In this document: one piece after another, positions 55,886-64,000 of the stretch
How positions within the stretch are numbered: position 1 is the stretch's first letter
Layout: the number at the start of each line of letters is the position of its first letter
From: Spiroplasma endosymbiont of Diplazon laetatorius
GTDB taxonomy: Bacteria; Bacillota_I; Bacilli_A; Mycoplasmatales; Mycoplasmataceae
NCBI RefSeq assembly: GCF_964019625.1
Contig: NZ_OZ026458.1
Location: 1 to 64,000, forward strand
Direction: 5' to 3'
Length of the DNA: 64,000 nucleotides
The notes under the pieces: model-generated
Database searches by the model: none
What the model saw: the letters and a program-made list of their open reading frames with translations, nothing else
Told to the model about the DNA's origin: nothing
Made by a program: the position numbers and the translations under genes

Positions 55886-56779
55886 TCTATAAGCTAATTG
55901 TTTTTGAACTTTATCTTCTATCATTTTAGTAAAGGCTCACATTTTTTCTCTTTTTAAGAACCCCATGAATCTAACATAGTTTATTCTAAGTGGTTTAAAG
56001 TTAACTCTACCTATTTCAACGTTTTTTAGTATTCTTGCAATTTGTTTGTTCATTAAAACTTGTTCTTTACATTGCTCAAGTTTTTTTCTTTGTTCTTCTG
56101 GAAAGTCATTAATATTTTTATATACATTTTCAACACAACCATATTTAGAAATAAGTTTTGTAGCAGTATTATAATGCATACCTCTTACACCTTTAATGTT
56201 GTCTGATTGATCTCCAAGTAAAGATTTTATATCTGGTATTTGACATGGTTTACATCCAAATTTTTCAAATACTTCTTTTGCTGTTATTATTTCTTGCTTG
56301 CATTTTTTTGATTGTTGAGAAACGATTCTAACATCATCTGATACAAGTTGATATGTATCTTTATCATTTGAAACAATATCAACTTGATAACCTAACTTAA
56401 CAGCTATTCTTGAAATAGTTCCCATTATGTCGTCGCCTTCAAATTTCACTTTTTCATATCAAGGAATGTTTGCTGAAGTTAAGAAGTCTCTAACTAATTG
56501 CATTTGAGGAATTAAATCAGAAGGTGTTTCTTTTCTTGTTGCTTTATAATCGGGATATATTTCTCTTCTTCAACATTCTTTACCAACATCAAAAGTAACT
56601 ATTACGGTGTGGTACTCATTTGATTGTACCAATTGAAAAATGTTTGCTACAAATACATAGACAGCATTTATCAAAACACCATCTCTGTTCATTGCTACTT
56701 TTTTTCTTTTTAAACTACCATAATAACCTTTATGAAGAAGGTGATATCCATCTATGATTACCACTTTTTTCTTATCCAT
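55850..56779 (-). CDS. Stand-alone 5'-3' exonuclease (PolA N-terminal domain type)
   Basis: A 309-aa flap/5' exonuclease without polymerase domain, as is common in Mollicutes. The start is MDKKKVVIIDGYHLLHKGYY. Asp-rich metal site residues appear in FEGDDIMGT and SNDKDTYQLV. The H3TH-type segment GDQSDNIKGVRG is conserved. TGA-Trp codons (TCA on the + strand) at 56570 and 55937 join the frame. AAGGAG lies upstream of the start. It would remove RNA primers and repair flaps, with the polymerase supplied by another enzyme. Confidence 0.9.
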
Positions 56780-56793
56780 TGTTGTTCTCCTTT

Positions 56794-57390
56794 TTAGTAA
56801 TACCCTTGTTCTTTTTTTGTAATCTCTATTTTATTTTTTATTGGATCTAATTTTAAAATATCATCCATTTTAAAGTTGGCATAAACAAAGTCGTTTTCAT
56901 ATTCATAAATAATTTCACTAGCTATATTGTTTAAAAACAAAGTTATGCTTTTAATATCAAAAATTTTAAAACTGATCTTTACATTGAAAAGAAACTCTAA
57001 TTGTTTAAAGTTTAGGTTATCAATAAGTTCAATTGCTGAATGACTATAAGCCTTTTGCAACCCTCCAGTTCCTAACTTTATTCCGCCATAATATCTTTTA
57101 ACAAAGATAATTATATTTGTAAGGTTATTGATTTCAATTAACTTTAATAATGGTTCTCCAGCTGTTCCGTTAGGTTCTCCATCATTGTTATAGCCATAAG
57201 TTAATTTCTCATCACCGTATCTATAAGCGAAACAATTGTGAGTAGCGTTCTTATCTTGATTTTCTTTTATAAACTTCTCTAAGTCTTCTTTGTTTTTTAT
57301 TTTTGAAATATAGGTAATGAATTTTGATTTCTTTATTGTATATTCATGTTCTACAATCTTTTCGTCGTTTAATATTTTTAAAAATATCAT
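56794..57390 (-). CDS. IMPACT/YigZ-family protein
   Basis: About 198 aa from the ATG at 57390 (GTG at 57402 is an alternative). Core motifs: KKSKFITYISKI, THNCFAYRYGDE, DDGEPNGTAGEPLL (written NNDGEPNGTAG) and YYGGIKLGTGGLQKAY. Bacterial family members (YigZ, YvyE) have a ribosomal S5-like fold and an unclear role. It lies upstream of exo on the same strand, 14 bases apart, so the two are probably co-transcribed. Confidence 0.88.
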   Translation of the reverse strand: MIFLKILNDEKIVEHEYTIKKSKFITYISKIKNKEDLEKFIKENQDKNATHNCFAYRYGDEKLTYGYNNDGEPNGTAGEPLLKLIEINNLTNIIIFVKRYYGGIKLGTGGLQKAYSHSAIELIDNLNFKQLEFLFNVKISFKIFDIKSITLFLNNIASEIIYEYENDFVYANFKMDDILKLDPIKNKIEITKKEQGYY

Positions 57391-57491
57391 AACTTTTACC
57401 ACTTATTATTCTACCTTTTAATAAGCAAAAATATCATATTATTTGATTTATTCTTATAAAAGTGTTATCCTTTTCCAAAGGAGCACAAAGC
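57391..57491. promoter_or_regulatory. Divergent intergenic region (YigZ-like / NTF2-like)
   Basis: About 100 bases of very AT-rich DNA between two genes transcribed away from each other, so promoters for both must lie here. I see no single convincing -35/-10 pair in either direction. AAAGGAG (57476-57482) serves the + strand gene. Confidence 0.4.
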
Positions 57492-57977
57492 ATGCAAGAT
57501 AAAAAAGTTATATCTGATTTTTATGAAGCCTTTAAACAAGGTGATTCAAATAAAATGGTGAGTTTATATTCTCCAAAAGTTACATTTCAAGATCCAACAT
57601 TTGGGGAACTAAATGCAGAAGAAGCTAGATTCATGTGAATAATGTTGGTTTCTACAAGAGCCGATTCAAAATTTGAAGTTAACTATACTGTTGAAGAAAA
57701 AAACGGAAAAATAGTTGTTGTTTGAAAAGCTACATATTTATTTGGACCTAAAAAAAGAAAAGTTGTAAACATTGTAACTTCTAAAATGGAAACTGAAGAT
57801 GGTTTAATAGTTAAACATGTAGATAGTTTTAATTTTAAAAGATGAGCAAAACAAGCAGTTGGTTTCTCAGGTGCATTATTTGGTAATGCAACTTGATTTA
57901 GAAAAAAAGTAAAAGATGGAGCCAAAGGCAAACTAAAAATGTTTATGGATCACGTTAAAAGTCAACAAAACAGATAA
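57492..57977 (+). CDS. NTF2-like (SnoaL-type) protein
   Basis: A 161-aa protein of the nuclear-transport-factor-2-like fold: VISDFYEAFKQGDSNKMVSLYSPKV, FQDPTFGELNAEEARFMW, then a beta-rich part with KHVDSFNF. Related bacterial proteins have no fixed function. The Arg/Lys-rich C-terminal tail (WFRKKVKDGAKGKLK) is unusual. Five TGA-Trp codons. A single-gene unit with its own terminator. Confidence 0.8.
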
Positions 57978-58001
57978 AACCTTTATTTAAAGGTTTTTTT
58001 A
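57976..58001 (+). terminator. Terminator of the NTF2-like gene
   Basis: AAACCTTT (57977-57984) pairs with AAAGGTTT (57989-57996), then T's. Confidence 0.8.
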
Positions 58002-58047
58002 TTTTTAAATATTGGCCTGACACCTTTATATTTGGGCTTAATCATTG

Positions 58048-58053
58048 TATAAT
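58048..58053 (+). promoter_or_regulatory. secA -10 element
   Basis: TATAAT in the gap before secA. A weak -35 (TTTATA, 58025-58030) lies 17 bases upstream. Confidence 0.45.
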
Positions 58054-58093
58054 CATTAAGATTTTTGACTTAATAAAGAAGGAGTAGTTTTTA

Positions 58094-60997
58094 ATGGCAA
58101 GAGATAAAGCGATAATTAAAAAACACGGTAAAACAGCCGATGAAATTATCTCACTAGAATCAGTGTATGAAAAATTAAGTGATTCAGAACTATCAAACAA
58201 AACACAAGAATTTAAAGAAAGATTAGAAAAAGGCGAAACTTTAGATGATCTTTTAGTTGAAGCGTTTGCGGTGGTTAGAGAAGCTGCCTATAGAGTTCTT
58301 AAAATGAGAGCTTATAGAGTTCAACTTATTGGAGCAATTATTTTACATGAAGGTGATATAGCAGAAATGAGAACTGGTGAAGGTAAAACCTTAACAGGTC
58401 TTTTTCCTGCATACTTAAATGCCTTATCTGGTCTTGGTGTTCATGTTGTTACAGTTAACGAATATCTTTCACAAAGGGATAGCGAAATAAACGGACAAGT
58501 TTATAATATGCTAGGTTTAACGGTTGGTTTAAATGGTAGAGATCTTTCAAAAGATCAAAAGAGAAATGCATATGCACAAGATATAACATATACAACAAAC
58601 TCTGAATTAGGTTTTGACTACCTAAGAGATAATATGGTATATCGTTTAGAACAAAAAGTGCAAAGAAAACTTAACTTTGCAATTATCGATGAGGCCGACT
58701 CAATTCTTATCGATGAGGCAAGAACTCCACTTATAATTTCTGGAGGAAGCCAAAACAGAATTAATTTATACAAAGCTGCAGATGGTTTTGCAAAAACACT
58801 AGATCAAAACACTGATATTGAAATGGATTTAGAATCAAAACAAGTCTATCTTACTGATTCAGGAATTAAAAAAGCTCACTCATTTTTTAGTATAGAAAAC
58901 TTATTTGATTTTAGAAACACAGAGTTATTTCACTTAATTATGAATGCCTTAAAAGCTTTATTCACATTTAAATTAGAAGTTGAATATACAGTTCAAGATA
59001 ATGAAATAATTTTAATTGATCAATTTACTGGTAGAACAATGCCTGGTAGAGCTTATAGTGATGGTTTACAACAAGCTTTACAAGCAAAAGAAGGTGTAGA
59101 AATAGAAGAAGAAACTACAACTTTAGCTACTATTACTTACCAAAATTTCTACAGACTTTATAATAAACTTTCTGGTATGACAGGAACTGCAAAAACAGAA
59201 GAAGAAGAATTCTTGAAAATTTATAATACAAGAGTTATAGTTTGTCCTACAAACAAACCAATTATAAGAGTTGATGAACCGGATTTAACATTTGGAACTA
59301 CAAATGCCAAACTAAAACATTTAGTTAGAGATTTAGAAGAAGTAATTCAATCTGGAAGACCTGTTCTTATTGGTACAACATCAGTTGAATCATCAGAGCA
59401 AGTTTCAAGATATCTTGAAAAAGCTGGTATGAAGTTTGAAATGATTAATGCTAAGAATCACCATAGAGAAGCAGAGATAGTTGAAAAAGCTGGACAAGTT
59501 GGATCAATAACATTGGCTACAAACATGGCTGGTCGTGGAACTGACATTAAATTATCACAAGAAGCAAAAGACAATGGTGGATTATTTGTTATGGGTATAG
59601 AACGTAACGAAGCAAGACGTATTGATAACCAATTACGTGGTAGAGCTGGAAGACAAGGTGACCCAGGAAGTTCAAGATTTTATATTTCTATGGATGATGA
59701 ACTTATGGTGCGTTTCTCATCTCCAAAACTAAGACAAATGTTTTTAAAACTTGGAGATGATCACATTAAATCTAAAATGTTTACTAGAGCAATTACTAAT
59801 GCTCAAAAAAAATTAGAAGGTTTAAACTTTGATCAACGTAAAAATGTTCTTGACTATGACAACATTCTATCTCAACAACGTGAAGCTATTTATGCACAAA
59901 GGGATTCTATATTAGAACAAGAAACTTTAAAGGTTGTTCTATCAAGATTCCAATACACAATAGCATACGAAATGGTGGAAAGAAATTCTGAACTTGTTAG
60001 AGGTGAAAGAACAATAAATATAAATTCACTTATACAAGAAATTGATGGTAAATTTGTTTTAGAAAATTCTCTTACAGAAAAAGATTTTGTTGGTCTTGAA
60101 AAACAAGACATAGCAAAAAAAATATCTGAAAAAATGATGGAACTTTATATTGCTAAAACTAGCGCTGTCCCTCAAGAAGTTATTTCAGAAATGGAAAGAA
60201 GAACTATTCTTCAAAGTTTAGATCATCATTGACAAAAACATATTAACTTAACTCAAAAATTAAGAAGTGGTATTTATTTACAACAATACGCACAAAACAA
60301 TCCACTTCATGAATATGTAGAGGAATCAGCTAAATTATTTAATAAGATGAAAATTATGATTGCTGAAGAAACAATTGTAAAATTAAATGGTTCATTTGTA
60401 AGTGAAATGAATTCTAACAAAGAAGAAATTCAATTTACACAACCAGAACCTAAAACAGTTAACATAAGTGATAAAGATATAGATCAAATCTTAGAGGAAT
60501 GAAAAATACCTAAAGAAAAATTTGCAAGAGTTAATGTTGAAAAAAGATTCAAAGAACTTAAAGATGAGTTCAAAGATAACAAACAAGAAATTGAAAAACT
60601 TGATTTCCAATTTGCTGTTCTTGATGGATTAATGAAAAAATTAGATGAAATGTTTGCTCAACAAAGTAAACAAGCATCTGAGTTATCTTTTGAAGCTATT
60701 GAAAAAATAGTTTCAAAATTCAAACTTGAAAAAATATTCAATAGAGAACAAGTTAAAGAAGGTTTTGATAACCTTATGAAAGCAGCTAAAAGCGAAGAAG
60801 AAAAAACAACTTTATTAATTGAAACTCAAATACTTATGGCATTGGCAACTCAATTTGAAGCTAAACAAAAAGAATTCGCAGTTACTGATGAAGATGGAAA
60901 TGTAAAAAAAGTTTTCAAAACTAATCCCGATGGTTCTATTTCAGAAGATGATATAGAAGATACAGAACAAGTACAAACAAAGACAAAATTAGGATAG
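58094..60997 (+). CDS. secA: Preprotein translocase ATPase SecA with extended C-terminus
   Basis: Motor that drives proteins through SecYEG. It is 967 aa, versus ~840 in Bacillus. Walker A MRTGEGKT is at residues 92-99; DEADSILIDEARTPLI and GRAGRQGDPGSSRFY follow. After the usual scaffold end there are ~120-130 extra residues of helical, charged sequence (from about 60480). The zinc-binding Cys/His tail that binds SecB in other bacteria is absent. TGA-Trp at 60230 and 60500. AAGGAG upstream. Confidence 0.96.
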
Positions 60998-61027
60998 TAA
61001 AAATATTTTCTAATTTTAATTAAAAAC

Positions 61028-61058
61028 AAAGAACAAGAATTAATTCTTGTTTTTTTTA
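61028..61058 (+). terminator. secA terminator
   Basis: AACAAGAATT and AATTCTTGTT form a perfect 20-base palindrome (61032-61051), followed by a T-run. Confidence 0.82.
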
Positions 61059-61074
61059 TAGAACTATGTAAAAT
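61047..61074 (+). promoter_or_regulatory. uvrBA promoter
   Basis: TTGTTT (61047-61052), 16-base spacer, TAAAAT (61069-61074). The transcript would start near 61081. Confidence 0.4.
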
Positions 61075-61093
61075 ATTGCTAGTACATAACATC

Positions 61094-61119
61094 TCTAGGG
61101 GCAAAGTCCTAGATTTTTT
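61094..61119 (+). terminator. Hairpin terminator/attenuator in the uvrB leader
   Basis: TCTAGG (61094-61099) pairs with CCTAGA (61108-61113), followed by six T's. It lies between the proposed uvrB promoter and the uvrB start, so it could attenuate uvrBA. Its stem is more GC-rich than the surroundings. Confidence 0.6.
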
Positions 61120-61142
61120 AAGTATTATAGTGGAGGTGTTGT

Positions 61143-63128
61143 ATGGAAAATAAAAATATGAAATTCGACTTGGTCACTGAATATAAACCAGGCGGTGATC
61201 AGCCACAAGCAATTAACAAATTAATTGATGGTTTAAAAAATGATGTTAAACACCAAGTGCTTATGGGTGCCACAGGAACTGGTAAAACTTTTACTATGGC
61301 AAATGTTATAAAAGAAATTAATAAACCAACTTTGGTTTTAGCGCACAACAAAACTCTTGCGATGCAACTTTATATAGAGTTAAAGGAATTATTCCCGAAC
61401 AATAGAGTTGAATATTATGTTTCAAACTTTGATTTCTATCAACCAGAAGCATATATTCCTTCAAGGGATTTATATATAGATAAAGACGCTAAAAGAAATA
61501 ATGATTTAGAAATGATGAGATTAAGTGCAATGAATGCACTTATGATAAGAAAAGATACAATAGTTGTTGCTTCTGTTGCTTGTATTTATGCAACTCAAGA
61601 TCCAAAAGAATATGGAGATGTATTTTTTGAACTACAAGTAGGACAAGTATTGTCAAAAAAAGACTTACTAACTTTTTTAGTTCAAACAGGTTATACAAGA
61701 GACGAAACTGATTTGGCTATGGGTTACTTTAGTGCAAAAGGTGATGTAATAAGAATTGCACCAAGTTGAACTGATAAGTATCACATAAGAATATCTATGT
61801 TTGGAGATGAAATAGAATCAATTGAAATGATTGATATATTAAACAATACAGTTTTAGAAAAACTAAGAATGTTTACAGTTTATCCAGCAGCAGCTTATGT
61901 AACTAACTTTGATAAAATGAAATTAGTTGTCGAAAATATTGGAAAAGAATTAGAGCAAAGAGTTCAATGATTCCAAGATCAAAAAAAATTTATTGAAGCA
62001 GACAGACTTTTAAAAAGAACAAAATATGATATGGAAACAATGAGTGAATTTGGAATATGTAGTGGTATAGAAAACTATTCTCCTCATTTAGACTTTAGAG
62101 CTCCAGGAATTCCTCCATTTACTTTGATAGATTATTTTGGAGATGACTTTTTAACTATTATAGATGAGTCTCACATGATGATACCTCAACTTAATGCTAT
62201 GTATAATACTGACAGAAGTAGAAAAGAAACTTTGATTGAACATGGTTTTAGATTACCAAGTGCTATTGATAATAGACCATTGAAGTTTGAAGAGTTTGCA
62301 GGCAAATTAAAAAATGTAATTTATACTTCTGCAACACCAGGACCTTACGAATTAGAGTTAACAGATAATAAGGTTGTTGAACAAATTATTAGACCAACAG
62401 GTCTTGTTGATCCACAAATTGAAATTCGCTCTACTGTAAATCAAATGAATGACATAGTTGATGAAATAAATAAAGTTGTTGAAAAAGGACAAAAAGTTTT
62501 TATCACTGCTATCACAATAAGAATATCAGAAGACATAACAACATATTTACAATCAAGAAATTTAAAAGTAGCATACCTTCACTCTGAATTAAAAACTTTA
62601 GAGAGAAATCAAGTGCTAACAGATTTAAGAAGAGGAGTTTATGATGTTATAGTTGGAGTTAACTTGTTAAGAGAAGGTTTAGATATTCCTGAAGTGAGTT
62701 TGGTTTGTATCTTAGATGCTGACAAACAAGGTTTCTTAAGAAACACTAGAAGTTTAATACAAACAATAGGTAGAGCTGCAAGAAACTCTGAAGGTAGAGT
62801 TATATTTTATGCAGACTCAACTTCTCAAGCAATGAAAGAAGCCATTGAAGAAACTGATAGAAGAAGAAATATACAAGAAGAATACAATAGGGTTCATGGA
62901 ATAACTCCAAAAACTATTATTAAAAAAATTACTGATGTTATTTCTGATTATAATATTAGAAATAAAGTTGAAGAATTAAAATCATTAAAGAAAAAAGAAA
63001 AAGAAAAGAAAAAAGAAGACTTGATTTCTGATTTAAGAAAGCAAATGTTAACTGCAGCCAAAGAACAAAATTATGAGAAGGCAGCTGAACTTAGAGATCT
63101 TATTTTAGAATTGCAAGCAGAAAGTTAG
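61143..63128 (+). CDS. uvrB: UvrABC excision nuclease subunit B
   Basis: Damage-recognition helicase of nucleotide excision repair, 661 aa. Walker A GATGTGKTFT. The beta-hairpin YYVSNFDFYQPEAYIPSRD is the UvrB signature. Helicase motif GRAARNSEGRVIFYAD. C-terminal UVR domain EQNYEKAAELRDLILELQ binds UvrC. TGA-Trp at 61767 and 61969. GGAGG lies upstream. It is followed by uvrA after 11 bases. Confidence 0.97.
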
Positions 63129-63139
63129 AAGGTATTATT

Positions 63140-64000
63140 ATGAATAAAAAAATAATTGTTAAAGGTGCTAGAGAACATAATTTAAAAAATATTGATATTG
63201 AAATTCCTAAAGAAAAACTTGTAGTTTTCACTGGACTTTCTGGAAGTGGTAAATCTTCTTTGGCTTTTAATACAATCTATGCAGAAGGAGAGAGAAGATA
63301 TATAGAATCTCTTTCTTCTTTTTCTAGACAATTTTTAAAATCAGTAGAGAAACCTGATGTAGATGAAATCGAAGGTCTTAGTCCTGCAATTTCTATTGAT
63401 CAAAAAACAACAAGTCACAATCCAAGATCAACAGTTGGAACTACAACAGAAATACATGATCACCTAAGATTATTATTTGCAAATATTGGAACTCCATTTT
63501 GTATAAATGGTCACGGTCCAATTAAAACTTCTTCACTAAAAGAAATAATTGAAACTATAAAAAAAGAAACAAAAGAAGAAGATCAAATATTTATTTTAGC
63601 TCCTGTTGTTAGAGATAAAAAAGGAACACACAAAGATTTATTATCTAAATTAAAAAAAGAAAACTTTTTAAGAGTACAAATTAATGGAGAAGTAAAAAGT
63701 CTAGAAGAAGAAATTGAATTAGAACAAAACAAAAGACATAATATTGATATAGTTGTTGATAGACTTATTTATAAATTAGAGGATGAAGATTTACAATCAA
63801 GAATTTATTCTGCTATTGAAGTTGGTCTTGGTTATTCAAATGGTCTAATAAAAATTCATTATCCAAAAAGAAATGATGAAACAAAATTATTCTCAACCAA
63901 ATACTCATGTAGTGAATGTGGTTTTTCAATACCAAATCTAGAAGCTAATCTATTTTCATTTAACAAAAAAAATGGAGCATGTGAAACTTGTTCAGGGCTT
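63140..64000 (+). CDS. uvrA: UvrABC excision nuclease subunit A (3' end beyond window)
   Basis: First 287 codons of UvrA, the DNA damage sensor. The first Walker A is GLSGSGKSSLAFNTIYAEG. ESLSSFSRQFL and IDQKTTSHNPRSTVGT are typical. The first zinc finger (CSECGFSI, then CETCSG) is just visible before the edge. AGAAGG lies upstream of ATG 63140. Confidence 0.96.
   Translation, partial: MNKKIIVKGAREHNLKNIDIEIPKEKLVVFTGLSGSGKSSLAFNTIYAEGERRYIESLSSFSRQFLKSVEKPDVDEIEGLSPAISIDQKTTSHNPRSTVGTTTEIHDHLRLLFANIGTPFCINGHGPIKTSSLKEIIETIKKETKEEDQIFILAPVVRDKKGTHKDLLSKLKKENFLRVQINGEVKSLEEEIELEQNKRHNIDIVVDRLIYKLEDEDLQSRIYSAIEVGLGYSNGLIKIHYPKRNDETKLFSTKYSCSECGFSIPNLEANLFSFNKKNGACETCSGL

Overview
The window is AT-rich Mollicutes DNA read with genetic code 4. 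UGA is tryptophan in nearly every gene, so a standard-code reading cuts dnaN, gyrB, rpoC, atpA and others into pieces that join in frame. UGG is used occasionally. The lipoprotein signal (MKKLLSILGA...VVSC), the code and the gene set point to the Spiroplasma/Mesoplasma/Entomoplasma branch; I favour Spiroplasma but cannot settle the genus. The window is the origin-proximal end of the chromosome. Base 1 lies inside the dnaA start codon, and uvrA is cut by the right edge. I find 63 protein genes, one RNA gene (ffs), no tRNA, no rRNA, no mobile element, no CRISPR and no gene-free gap over 300 bases. All protein genes are on the + strand except two (exo and an IMPACT/YigZ protein at 55850-57390).

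Layout. 1-8284: dnaA, an origin-like gap with a perfect DnaA box, dnaN, gyrB, gyrA, serS. 8278-8346: two perfect parS-type sites. 8391-14727: SRP RNA, tadA, dnaX, recR, tmk, holB, trmN-like, tilS. 14767-22591: ftsH, hslO, an orphan ABC ATPase, a DUF1904-like protein, dus, lysS and a divergent AsnA-like protein. 22640-26518: ispD-like, rpsF-ssb-rpsR, rplI-dnaB. 26581-30660: lineage-type genes (lipoprotein, Pro/Gln-rich acidic protein) with ung and an ECF S-component. 30675-34600: cysS, rlmB, a SigH-like sigma factor, rpmG, secE, nusG. 34673-40107: cyclophilin, rplKA, HAD phosphatase, aldo/keto reductase, rplJL, CatB/Vat-type acetyltransferase. 40232-47815: rpoB, rpoC. 47916-48976: rpiB, upp. 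49083-55838: complete ATP synthase operon. 55850-64000: exo and YigZ-like (- strand), NTF2-like, secA, uvrB, uvrA.

Much of the order matches Bacillus subtilis (scr/tadA/dnaX/recR; tilS/ftsH/hslO/dus/lysS; rpsF/ssb/rpsR; cysS/rlmB/sigH/rpmG/secE/nusG/rplK/rplA/rplJ/rplL/rpoB/rpoC), with genes lost between neighbours. Transcription units are compact. Nine gene pairs share a TAATG junction, and units end at clear hairpin/T-run terminators. Regulatory RNA is visible before rplJ (L10 leader with terminator/antiterminator), before rpsF (S6:S18-type structure), before rplK and before uvrB.

No cassette resembling a defence or mobile system is present. The most notable items are the twin parS palindromes overlapping the serS terminator, the degenerate AsnA next to lysS, the relic SigH factor, ribosomal protein L11 without its proline-rich loop, RpoB with Asn at the rifampicin position 526, an epsilon subunit without its C-terminal domain, and a proline/glutamine-rich acidic protein of unknown role.
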